DNA from: Planctomycetota bacterium
GTDB taxonomy: Bacteria > Planctomycetota > JAPUJT01
DNA length: 58,317 bases
Direction: 5' to 3'
Assembly (NCBI GenBank): GCA_027296055.1
Contig: JAPUJT010000151.1
Coordinates: 1 to 58,317, forward strand
Shown: piece by piece, positions 16,065-24,209 of the stretch
How positions within the stretch are numbered: the first letter of the stretch is position 1
Layout: each line of letters starts with the position of its first letter
Position numbers and translations under genes: made by a program
Notes under the pieces: model-generated
Database searches by the model: none
Seen by the model: the letters and a program-made list of their open reading frames with translations, nothing else
What the model was told of the DNA's origin: nothing

Positions 16065-18572
16065 GTGACGCATCCTCTCTCACTGAGGCCCATCTGCTGG
16101 GCGGCAACGCTCCTCTTCGCCGCCGTCGGCGTATCTCTCCTGGCCCAGGACGCTCCCGGGTCCCCACCCCCTGACACCCCGCGAGAGAGAACTGATCGTC
16201 ACGGCGATCCGCTACCCGAAGGCGCCATCAACCGCCTGGGAACTCTCCGCTTCCGTTCCGAGAGCATGTGCGACTCCGTCTCGTATTCGAGTGACGGCGA
16301 GTTCATCGTCACGGACGGCCCGAACAACTCGATCATCATCTGGGATTCCGCGACCGGCAGCCGGATTCGCACCATCTCGGGGGGCAAGACGGGAATCCGG
16401 CGAGTGGCCCTCTCGAAGGACGGCAAGCGGATCGTCTCTCAGGGCTGGCAGAAGGTGGGCATCTGGGATGTAGAGAGCGGCGCCAAGGTCCAGGGGTTCA
16501 GCGTGGAGGAGGGGTGGATCACAGCGGTCGCTCTCTCTGCAGACGGCCGCTACGTGGCGGCCGGGACGGATCACACCCAGGAGGTGGCCAACGCCGTTCT
16601 GCTCTGGGAGACGGAGACGGGCGATCGAGTCAAGGTCTTCGAGGGACATCAGGGAGAGGTCATGAGCGCGGCGTTCTCGATGGATGGCAAGGTTCTGGCC
16701 ACGGGAGGAGACGGGGGCGCTGTCATCCTATGGGATGTCGAGAATCGCCGGATGCGCAGGAGGCTCGACCAGCTGGGCGACTCGATCGTCTCCGTGGCGA
16801 TCTCTCCTTGCGGGCAGACGTTGGCGGCTGCGGTTTCAGGAGGAGGGAAGCGCAGGATCTACTTATGGGATCTGGAGACCGGCAAAGAAACGGTCAAGGT
16901 CGACAGCGGTGGTCTTTCCTGCAACTCGGTCACGTTCTCGCCGGATGGAAAGCTGCTCGCCTCGGCAGGGAGAGACCATGTGATCCGTCTCTGGAGTACA
17001 GCCACCGGAGAACAGGTCCGGGTCCTCGAGGGCAGCCGGACGGAGATCCATTCCTGCTCGTTCTCTCCCGACGGCGCGAGGCTGGCCTCGGTGGGTTCCG
17101 GCAAGAAGGTTCGCATCTGGGACGTGGGGAGCGGCGTGGAGATCCACCGTGACGACGGTCACATCGCCGAGCCCCGCCAGATCGTCTTCTCTCCGGATGG
17201 GAGGACCCTCGTCTCGACGAGCGTTGACGCCAGCGTCCGTGTCTGGGACGTCTCCAAGGGGGAAAACCGGCTGAACTTGACGGGACACGAGAATCCGTAC
17301 GCCCCGCTCGCCTTCTCCCGCGATGGGAAGGTCCTCGCGATCGGCGTCTGGGAAGGCGGGGCGCTGCTTGTGGATCCGAGCACGGGCGAGGAGTTGCGTC
17401 GCTCTCCGGCAACCGGCCGCGCCGTCTCGCTCGACATCTCTCCGGACGGGTCGCGCCTGGTGATGGCGACCCGTGACCGGATCCAGATCCGAGATCTCGA
17501 GACGGGTGAGCAGACGCCCCTGAGCGAGGCAAAATACAGCGACGTGGAGTGGGTCGCCTTCTCGCAGGACGGCGAGGCAATCCTCGCCATGGGCATCGAC
17601 AAGGACCGTAAGAGGATCTGTCAGGCGTGGAACGCGGACTCGATGGAAGAGATCTGGAAGTTTTCCAGGTGGGAGAAGGGAATTCTCACTCTGGGCTTAC
17701 ATGACTCGGGGACGACCACGGGGATTGTAGGCAGCAAGAGGGGCACCCAGCTGATCCGCCTCCCAGGAGGACGCGAGCTCCTCAGAGTGGACAAGGCGAA
17801 GAACGCCATCCTCTCTCGCGATGGCAGGCTGATGGCCGCTCGGTACGCCAGCCGTCTCATCCGGGTGTGGGAGGTGGACTCGGGATCTCCCATTCACGAT
17901 TTCCCCTTACCCGACGAAGGGATCTCCTGCCTGGCCTTCTCCCGAGATGGAAGGAGCCTGGCCGTAGGAAACGTCGACTCCACGATCCTCATCTGGAGCC
18001 TGGCTCCCGAGAACTGGCAGCGGCCCGAGCAAGGCCAGGACTCTTCCGCGGAGGAGATGGATCGCCTTTGGGCCAGGCTCCTCCGGGTCGGCCCTTCCGA
18101 GACGTTGGAGGCTCACGCCGCGATCTGGACGCTGGCGGGAGGGGGGGAGTCCGCCGCCGCCTACCTGACGTCCCGCGTCGTCGACAGTCCGGGAAGGCAT
18201 GCGGAGTTGATAGATCGGCTCCTCCTCGAGCTGGATCATGGAGACTTCCATGTACGCGAGAAGGCTCACCAGGGCCTCCTCGGACTGGGCGCCATAGCGG
18301 AAGGCGCCGTGGGACAGGCGGTGGCCGATACCGACTCCCCGGAGGTCCGCTGGCGCGGCCAGGTGATCCTCGACAGGCTGGCAACCGAAGATGTACCGTA
18401 CGAGACATCTCCGTCCGAACCGCTCCGACGGAGGAGAGCGCTTCACATCCTGGAGAGGATCGGGACCGAGGCAGCTCGAGACGCCCTGGAGGCCGTCGCG
18501 GAGCGGTCCTCCTGGAAGGGGGAGAGGGCGCAGGCGAAGGGGGCGTTGAACCGGCTCGCCGAGAGAAAATGA
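16065..18572 (+). CDS. Exported WD40-repeat protein with helical C-terminal tail
   Basis: The 835-residue protein has a signal peptide (about 1-28, ending SLLAQ), the motif GDPLPEGAINRLGTLRFR near residue 46, then about 13-14 WD40 repeats (about 60-640) with FSPDG and IWD motifs, likely two propellers. Residues about 650-835 form HEAT-like helices with HVREKAHQGLLGLG and LHILERIGTEAARDALE. This exact layout is common in planctomycetes and is shared with the gene at 52150. The job is unknown; it is probably a periplasmic or cell-surface scaffold. The start is GTG with GGGAGG 6 nt upstream. Confidence 0.85.
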   Translation: MTHPLSLRPICWAATLLFAAVGVSLLAQDAPGSPPPDTPRERTDRHGDPLPEGAINRLGTLRFRSESMCDSVSYSSDGEFIVTDGPNNSIIIWDSATGSRIRTISGGKTGIRRVALSKDGKRIVSQGWQKVGIWDVESGAKVQGFSVEEGWITAVALSADGRYVAAGTDHTQEVANAVLLWETETGDRVKVFEGHQGEVMSAAFSMDGKVLATGGDGGAVILWDVENRRMRRRLDQLGDSIVSVAISPCGQTLAAAVSGGGKRRIYLWDLETGKETVKVDSGGLSCNSVTFSPDGKLLASAGRDHVIRLWSTATGEQVRVLEGSRTEIHSCSFSPDGARLASVGSGKKVRIWDVGSGVEIHRDDGHIAEPRQIVFSPDGRTLVSTSVDASVRVWDVSKGENRLNLTGHENPYAPLAFSRDGKVLAIGVWEGGALLVDPSTGEELRRSPATGRAVSLDISPDGSRLVMATRDRIQIRDLETGEQTPLSEAKYSDVEWVAFSQDGEAILAMGIDKDRKRICQAWNADSMEEIWKFSRWEKGILTLGLHDSGTTTGIVGSKRGTQLIRLPGGRELLRVDKAKNAILSRDGRLMAARYASRLIRVWEVDSGSPIHDFPLPDEGISCLAFSRDGRSLAVGNVDSTILIWSLAPENWQRPEQGQDSSAEEMDRLWARLLRVGPSETLEAHAAIWTLAGGGESAAAYLTSRVVDSPGRHAELIDRLLLELDHGDFHVREKAHQGLLGLGAIAEGAVGQAVADTDSPEVRWRGQVILDRLATEDVPYETSPSEPLRRRRALHILERIGTEAARDALEAVAERSSWKGERAQAKGALNRLAERK

Positions 18573-18635
18573 TTCTTGCCGTCCGTGCCAGGCACACGAG
18601 AGCGCCCAGCAGCGGGGCCCAGGTCTCCTGCCATC

Positions 18636-18663
18636 TTGAATCCACATGACCGTCCCCTATCCT
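18636..18663 (+). promoter_or_regulatory. Candidate promoter of the porin gene
   Basis: TTGAAT (18636-18641), 16-nt spacer, TATCCT (18658-18663). It would give a leader of about 36 nt to the ATG at 18706, which has a GGGGGAG ribosome site. Confidence 0.4.
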
Positions 18664-18705
18664 AGTGGCTCGGAAGTCGTGCAGACCCATCGAGTGGGGG
18701 AGAAG

Positions 18706-19974
18706 ATGATCACGCGGATTCCACTCATGCTCGCTCTCTTCCCATGCGTGGCCTATCCGATCCACGCCCAGGAGACGTTGGAAGAGCGGATCGGCGCTCT
18801 CGAAGAGAAGATGGAAGCCCAGGCGGAGGAAGAGGAGGCTTCCCCCCTGTATGTGTACTGGGATCGGGGTCTCCGGATCGACTCGGCCGACAGAAAGGTC
18901 AGGTTCAGGGTCGGTGGAAGGATCCAGATCGACTGGGCCTTTTTCAGTGAGGATGACGACCTGAAGGGGCGGGTGGGCGACTCGGAAGATGGAGTCGAGT
19001 TCCGGCGCGCGCGGCTCTTCGTCAGCGGCACGATGTTCGAGAGCTACATCTTCAAGGCGCAGTATGACTTCGCGGGCGGGGACGCGGATTTCAAGGACGT
19101 CTACGTGGGGCTCGAGGACATCCCGTATGTGGGGAGGCTCCGCGTGGGACAGTTCTACGAGCCGTTCAATCTGGACGAGCTGACGAGTGACAATTACATC
19201 ACGTTTCTCGAAAGGTCGCTTGCCAATGTATTCACCCCGAGCCGACACACGGGGATCGGTTTGAACCACCACCTCTGGGACAAGCGAGCCACCTGGTCCC
19301 TGGGTGGCTTTCGGGAGACGAACACCTCCGGGGATGTTAGCGACGACAACGGCGGATACGCGGTGACGGCGCGCGTCACGGGGCTCCCCTGGTTCGAGAA
19401 CGAAGAGAAGCTCTTGCACCTCGGCGTGGCCTACTCGTACCGGCATCCCCTGAGCGACGGACTTCGCTATAGCCAGCGGCCCGAGGCCCACCTCGCTACA
19501 CGCTACGTCGACACGGGCGACATGGTCGACGTCGATAGGGTCAATCTGGTCGGCGCGGAGGTGGCGGTCGTCCTGGGTCCCTTATCTCTTCAGAGCGAGT
19601 TCATCCATTCCTGGGTCGAGTCGGACTTCGAGTCGAACCCGCGCTTCTTCGGCTACTATGTCCAGGTCAGCTATTTTGTCACCGGCGAGCACCGGGCCTA
19701 CTCCACGTCGTCCGGGACGTTCGGGCGCATAGAGCCCATGGAAACATTTCTCGGCGCGGAGAGGGGACCGGGGGCTGTCGAGCTTGGCCTGAGATACTCC
19801 TACCTCGACCTGGATGATGAAAACGTCTCCGGCGGAAAGCTCAAGGACATCACCGCGGGGATCAACTGGTACTTGAATCGCCGGTTCCGGGTCATGGCCA
19901 ATTACATCTACGCTGACCTCGATGGCCCGGGCGAGGCGAACATCTTCGAGATGCGATTCCAGGTCGACTTCTGA
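18706..19974 (+). CDS. OprO/OprP-type phosphate-selective porin
   Basis: The 422-residue protein has a signal peptide (to about YPIHAQ), a short coiled coil (ETLEERIGALEEKMEAQ) that in this family can trimerise, then a 16-strand-type barrel with VRFRVGGRIQIDWAFF, the FRRARLFVSG strand and the closing ANIFEMRFQVDF. This matches the porin O/P family, which passes phosphate, polyphosphate or other anions. Substrate choice cannot be read here. The start at 18706 gives the signal peptide directly and has a good ribosome site. Confidence 0.87.
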   Translation: MITRIPLMLALFPCVAYPIHAQETLEERIGALEEKMEAQAEEEEASPLYVYWDRGLRIDSADRKVRFRVGGRIQIDWAFFSEDDDLKGRVGDSEDGVEFRRARLFVSGTMFESYIFKAQYDFAGGDADFKDVYVGLEDIPYVGRLRVGQFYEPFNLDELTSDNYITFLERSLANVFTPSRHTGIGLNHHLWDKRATWSLGGFRETNTSGDVSDDNGGYAVTARVTGLPWFENEEKLLHLGVAYSYRHPLSDGLRYSQRPEAHLATRYVDTGDMVDVDRVNLVGAEVAVVLGPLSLQSEFIHSWVESDFESNPRFFGYYVQVSYFVTGEHRAYSTSSGTFGRIEPMETFLGAERGPGAVELGLRYSYLDLDDENVSGGKLKDITAGINWYLNRRFRVMANYIYADLDGPGEANIFEMRFQVDF

Positions 19975-20039
19975 TCCGCGCCGCCTCGCTCCGCTGCATC
20001 ATCCCCGACCGTGGCGCTGCTTCTCCGAGACGACCCAGA

Positions 20040-20068
20040 TTGATCGACATAGATCGTTGTGCTAGTCT
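20040..20068 (+). promoter_or_regulatory. Candidate promoter or FNR/NnrR-like half-palindrome before the NOR-like operon
   Basis: TTGATC (20040-20045), a 17-nt spacer and TAGTCT (20063-20068) could be a weak promoter. The same bases read TTGAT-N4-ATAGA (20040-20053), matching one full half-site and 3 of 5 bases of the other half of the FNR/NnrR consensus TTGAT-N4-ATCAA. Either reading is uncertain. Confidence 0.28.
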
Positions 20069-20091
20069 CCCCGATTCGGAGTGGCGCCACA

Positions 20092-20889
20092 ATGATGCAG
20101 AGTTCGGGAACCGTTAGCGCGCGGCGGGAGATCATCTTCGGCGTCATCGTCGTCGCCTATCTTTTCGTCGCCGTCGTCGCTTACACGGATCATCCGCGGA
20201 AACCCGGGGAAGATCCGCTGACCGAGTTCGAGCGGGCCGGGCTCGATGTCTGGCGTCGAAACAACTGCCAGGTCTGTCACCAGATATATGGCTTCGGGGG
20301 ATTCCTGGGGCCGGACCTCACGAATCGGGTCACCGACGAGATCGATGATGAAGAGCTGAGCTGGATCCTCGAGTTCGGATCGGGACGGATGCCCGCTCTC
20401 GATCTCTCCGAGGACGATCAGGAGGCGGTCCTCGCCTATCTCAGGGCTGTGAATCGAACGGGCCAGTCCCAGCCAAGCCCGCTGCAGGCCCGCCGCCCCA
20501 GCGCCGCCCCGGATCCGTTCGCCCGGCTGGCCGCGGCATGGTGCAATGAGAGCGGCGGCGACCTCGAGCCGGCGCAGAGGCGGGGCAGCGAGGTGTGGGA
20601 GAGGTTCGGCTGCGACGGGTGCCACACACCCTTCGCGATCGGAGACAACCTGGCCCCGGATCTTTCGTTGAGCGCCGTGAATCGATCCGTCGAAGCTCTC
20701 AGCAAGCTCTTCGCCTCCGGCCGAGGGCGGATGCCTGCCGTCGACCTGTCGCCGGCCCAGGTCGATGATCTCTGCTCCTACCTCGAGTGGTTCGCCGATC
20801 ATCGCTCCGAGCTTGTGGAGCTGAACAACCGGATGCTGGACCGAGAGACGTTCACCTGGAGCGGAATTCCATGGTTCGAATACCGCTGA
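20092..20889 (+). CDS. Membrane-anchored diheme cytochrome c, NorC-like
   Basis: The 265-residue protein has one N-terminal transmembrane anchor (about 13-31) and two class I cytochrome c domains. Haem sites are C59-x-x-C62-H63 and C174-x-x-C177-H178; likely axial methionines are M100 and M214, both in a GRMPA(L/V)DLS motif. The first domain resembles NorC (CQVCHQIYGFGGFLGPDLTN). Canonical NorC has one haem, so the second domain is an addition. It would pass electrons to the NorB-like subunit encoded next; the two frames overlap by 19 nt. The starts ATG 20092 and 20095 are both possible. Confidence 0.85.
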   Translation: MMQSSGTVSARREIIFGVIVVAYLFVAVVAYTDHPRKPGEDPLTEFERAGLDVWRRNNCQVCHQIYGFGGFLGPDLTNRVTDEIDDEELSWILEFGSGRMPALDLSEDDQEAVLAYLRAVNRTGQSQPSPLQARRPSAAPDPFARLAAAWCNESGGDLEPAQRRGSEVWERFGCDGCHTPFAIGDNLAPDLSLSAVNRSVEALSKLFASGRGRMPAVDLSPAQVDDLCSYLEWFADHRSELVELNNRMLDRETFTWSGIPWFEYR

Positions 20890-22295
20890 GATCCGCTCCG
20901 GCGGAGTGTCGGCTCCTCGGCTACCTGCTCTTTCTCGCCCTGGCGGCGTGTGCCCTGACCGTCATCAGCGGCGCCGTAGCATCCATCGTGTACACGGACT
21001 TCGAACCGCAGCTCCGGGCGGCGGGCCTGACACTTCAGCATCTCCGTCCCATTCACGAGACTTACGCTTTCGCCTGGGTGTTCCTCGGGGGAGTCTCGGT
21101 CGTCTACTACTACCTCTTCCGCGAGCACGGACCGTTTCCCGGCCCGATGCGACTCCGGATGGCCTTGCAGCTCGCTCTCTGGACGATCGCTGGCGTCGGT
21201 ATCCTCGTCACACTCCTGCAGGGGGATTTCACCGGTCGGGAGTACGCCGGATACCATCCGGCGTTCTCCGCGATGATCATGTTGGGCTGGCTGCTGTTCG
21301 CCTGGAATTTCTTCGCCAGACAGGGCCTATCCCTGAGGGGCCAGCCGGTCTATGTCTATATGTGGTCGGTCGGCGTCATCCTGTTCGTCATCACGTATAC
21401 CGAGATCCACCTCTACCTCCTCGAGGCGATCAGCCTTCGGCCGCTCCGGGACCTGTCGATCCAGTGGCGAGGATCCGGGATGCTCGTCGGGGCGTTCAAC
21501 CAGATCGCCTACGGCTGCCTGATGTACATCGTCTGTTGTGTGAGGCGAGACAACTCGTACGCCCATTCCCGTACCGGATTCAGCCTCTTCTATGTCGGCG
21601 CCCTCAACTCCTTCACCAACTATGGCCACCATACCTTCCACCTCCCTCAGAGCCCGTGGATCCATTGGATCAGCTTTCTGGTGAGCATGCTGGAGGTGAT
21701 CATCCTCGCCAAGGTGTTCATCGACATTCTGGCCATGCGAAGGGCGGAGAGGCCGGCGGTGGACCTCGTCGTCGCGGACAAGTTCGTCCGATGGGCGGGG
21801 ATCTGGACGTTCCTGATGCTATGCCTGTCGCTCATCATCTCGATCCCGCCGATCAACGCCTTGATTCATGGGACCCACGTCGTGGTCGCTCACTCGATGG
21901 GGAGCATGCTGGGGATCGACTCCTTCATCCTGTGGGCCGGCGCCGCGTACATCATCCGATCGATGGTCCGACCGGATCATCCCGTGGTGCGGGGGGGAAG
22001 GATTCGCGTGGCGATCCCCTGGGTCAGCGTTTTTCTGATCTTCTTCTGGGCGGCCTTCCTGGGAAGCGGCGTGGCCACCGGGATCGGGAGATACATGGAT
22101 GCGGCCTCCCCGGACCTCTCATTTCTGCTCTCCTCGTTCCCGAGCCACATGTTTATCGCGGGGTTCGGCCTCTCCCTGACGATTCTCTGGATCCTCGGGC
22201 TCTGGCTTCTCGCGATCGGCACGGCCATCTGGAAGGGGGGCGCCGTCGACCTGGCTGACGCGCAGCAGGCACGGCCCACCGAGGGTCGTCAGTGA
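20871..22295 (+). CDS. NorB-like haem-copper-family membrane subunit, divergent active site
   Basis: The 474-residue protein has about 12 transmembrane helices and looks like cNOR NorB. Aligned by eye to Pseudomonas NorB, it keeps the low-spin haem His (H62), the His pair of FeB (H253/H254 in NYGHHTFHLP), E275, the helix-IX HGT (H333) and the proximal haem b3 His (H341 in VAHSMGSM). It lacks the third FeB His (S202 at that place, and no His anywhere in helix VI), lacks the NorB catalytic Glu (V206), and has Met343 where the second low-spin haem His sits. No oxidase-type Tyr-His motif is seen. NO reduction or another NO/N-oxide reaction is possible; the reaction is unknown. The start at 20871 lies inside the cytochrome gene. 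Confidence 0.78.
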   Translation: MVRIPLRSAPAECRLLGYLLFLALAACALTVISGAVASIVYTDFEPQLRAAGLTLQHLRPIHETYAFAWVFLGGVSVVYYYLFREHGPFPGPMRLRMALQLALWTIAGVGILVTLLQGDFTGREYAGYHPAFSAMIMLGWLLFAWNFFARQGLSLRGQPVYVYMWSVGVILFVITYTEIHLYLLEAISLRPLRDLSIQWRGSGMLVGAFNQIAYGCLMYIVCCVRRDNSYAHSRTGFSLFYVGALNSFTNYGHHTFHLPQSPWIHWISFLVSMLEVIILAKVFIDILAMRRAERPAVDLVVADKFVRWAGIWTFLMLCLSLIISIPPINALIHGTHVVVAHSMGSMLGIDSFILWAGAAYIIRSMVRPDHPVVRGGRIRVAIPWVSVFLIFFWAAFLGSGVATGIGRYMDAASPDLSFLLSSFPSHMFIAGFGLSLTILWILGLWLLAIGTAIWKGGAVDLADAQQARPTEGRQ

Positions 22296-24187
22296 CTCGC
22301 GCCTTGTTCGCCAGTCTCGCCGTCGTTCTCGTCTGGTTCTTCGACTTCCCCGACGCCTGTGCGGTGGCGGAGGATGGCCCTGCCCTGGTTCAGCGACTCG
22401 GATGCCTCCGCTGCCACCGCTGGGATGGAGTGAAGATCCTGGAGGAGGGGCCGTCCCTCGAGTTTGCGGGGGACAAGCTTCGCCCCGCCTGGGTCGATGC
22501 GTTTCTCGAGGACCCGTCAGGCTCGCGCATGCCCGGAAATGCCCTTTCCACAGAGGGGCGGTCGCAGATCTCCCGATTCCTTCGAACTCTTCGAGAGGAC
22601 AAGCCGCGACCGCGCTCCGGCACGGGCGACCCAGCGAGGGGAGAGAAGCTGTACGAGGAGAATCGCTGCGGGACGTGCCACCTGTCCGAAGTGGATCTAT
22701 CGGCGACTCCCGCGAAGATCCGGCGGGATTGGCTCGTCGACTTCCTGCTGAACCCCGAGGAGGCCCAGCCGGGGGCGAGAATGCCCCAGTACCCTCTCGG
22801 ACGCGGCGAGGCGGAAGACCTCGCCGCCTATCTCCTGGTGGGAGGCGACCCGGAGGTGGAGAGCGATTCATCGCCCGCCGGATTGACCGCCTTCCTCGAG
22901 GCGGGGTGCATCGCCTGCCATCGGCTCGGGAGGTATCAGGGGAAGGAACTGACGAAGATCATCCACGAGCGGGATCGCTTCAGGGTGCATCTGACCGGCA
23001 AGTCGGACGTCCCCAGGCTCGCCCTATCCGCGGCGGAGCAGGCGGCCGTCTGGGCGACCCTGGACGAATGGATGGCGGGCGGCCCGGGAGGCGGCGGAGC
23101 CTTCGGACCGACGGACTTCGGAAAATACTGGTCCCTCCCTGTTCCCTCACAGGGTGATCCGCCCGGGCAGTGGACCGGACTCGAAGGGTCGCTCAGCCCG
23201 TCCGCGTGCGGGGTCTGCCATCCCATGCAGCATGGAGACTGGAAGACTTCCCTCCACGCCCGCGCCTACAGCCCCGGTTTTCGGGCCGAGCTGGAGAGCA
23301 CCGGCGACCCGACCTGCCTCGAGTGTCACGTCCCGCTCTCCGAACAGCGCGCCGACGAGAATCTCCGACGGAGAGGAATCACGTGTGCCGGCTGCCACGT
23401 TCGCCGGCACCGTCGACACGGCCCCCCTCTGAGGAGAAGCGACACCCGTCCGTTCGGGGCCCTGCGGCCGCACGGGGGCGCGGAGCAGGTCGACTATTTC
23501 GAGGACTCGAAGTTCTGCGGCGGGTGCCATCAGTTCGAGGAGGGGGGCGTCGAGCTGAACGGAAAGCCGATCATGAACACGTATGCTGAGTATCTGGAGA
23601 GCCCCGCCGCCAAGGAGGGGGAGACCTGTCAGTCCTGCCACATGCCGGATCGCCGGCATCTCTGGCGCGGCATTCATGACCCGGATATGGTCCGGGATGC
23701 TCTGCGCGTGGAGGCCTCGAAAGATGGGACGATCTCGATCACGAATCTCGCCGGGCACCAGGTGCCGACTTATGTCGTCCCGCGCATCGTCCTCATGGCG
23801 TGGCTGGAGAACGCGGCGGGGAAGGAGATCCCCGCCTCTCGCAAGGCGTGGAAGATCGAGCGGGTAATAGAGTTGATGGGAATGGCCTCCGACCGGGAGA
23901 TCTCCGATACCCGTCTCCGACCGGGTGAGAGCCGCAAGTACTCGTACGGGGAGATTGCGGAGGAGGCGGCGACGTTCGTCGTCGCTATGGACGTGGAGCC
24001 GGATGCCTTTTACTCCAACCTGTACAGGCAGCGACTCGAGGCGCCCGACCTCGAGCCCGACATGCGAGACCTCTATCAGGAGGCCCTGATCCACCCCATG
24101 ACTCCGCCGTACCGCCTACTCACCCGGCGGGTGTCCCTCCCCCCGAAAGGGAAACGGGGCCCAGCCGATCAGGCTGCGCCCCGATAG
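22292..24187 (+). CDS. Octahaem cytochrome c: three single-haem domains plus a five-haem c554-like domain
   Basis: The 631-residue exported protein has a signal peptide (about 1-25) and eight CxxCH sites, at C38, C126, C206, C306, C342, C365, C409 and C446. The first three lie in small cytochrome c modules with RMP axial-ligand motifs (after C38 and C126). The last five cluster in residues 300-455 in a c554/NrfA-like arrangement (CGVCHPMQHGDWKTSLHA). Residues 460-631 are a beta-rich haem-free domain. It starts with GTG overlapping the NorB-like stop (GTGA), so it is coupled to it. It could be an electron donor or a second catalytic partner for nitrogen oxides; this is inferred. A lysine-haem (CxxCK) site is absent. 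Confidence 0.85.
   Translation: MTRALFASLAVVLVWFFDFPDACAVAEDGPALVQRLGCLRCHRWDGVKILEEGPSLEFAGDKLRPAWVDAFLEDPSGSRMPGNALSTEGRSQISRFLRTLREDKPRPRSGTGDPARGEKLYEENRCGTCHLSEVDLSATPAKIRRDWLVDFLLNPEEAQPGARMPQYPLGRGEAEDLAAYLLVGGDPEVESDSSPAGLTAFLEAGCIACHRLGRYQGKELTKIIHERDRFRVHLTGKSDVPRLALSAAEQAAVWATLDEWMAGGPGGGGAFGPTDFGKYWSLPVPSQGDPPGQWTGLEGSLSPSACGVCHPMQHGDWKTSLHARAYSPGFRAELESTGDPTCLECHVPLSEQRADENLRRRGITCAGCHVRRHRRHGPPLRRSDTRPFGALRPHGGAEQVDYFEDSKFCGGCHQFEEGGVELNGKPIMNTYAEYLESPAAKEGETCQSCHMPDRRHLWRGIHDPDMVRDALRVEASKDGTISITNLAGHQVPTYVVPRIVLMAWLENAAGKEIPASRKAWKIERVIELMGMASDREISDTRLRPGESRKYSYGEIAEEAATFVVAMDVEPDAFYSNLYRQRLEAPDLEPDMRDLYQEALIHPMTPPYRLLTRRVSLPPKGKRGPADQAAPR
24155..24183 (+). terminator. Hairpin at the 3' end of the octahaem gene
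   Basis: Arms 24155-24166 and 24172-24183 pair at 11 of 12 positions (CGGGGCCCAGCC / GGCTGCGCCCCG) around a GATCA loop. It ends just before the TAG at 24185. No U-tract follows. It sits between convergent genes, so termination is likely. Confidence 0.55.
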
Positions 24188-24209
24188 TTGCTTGGTTCAA
24201 TCCGTGTGG

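Noticed and set aside
20906..22258. 450-residue open frame inside the NorB-like gene
   Set aside because: It is an Arg/Pro/His-rich shifted-frame shadow; the main frame has twelve helices and haem ligands.
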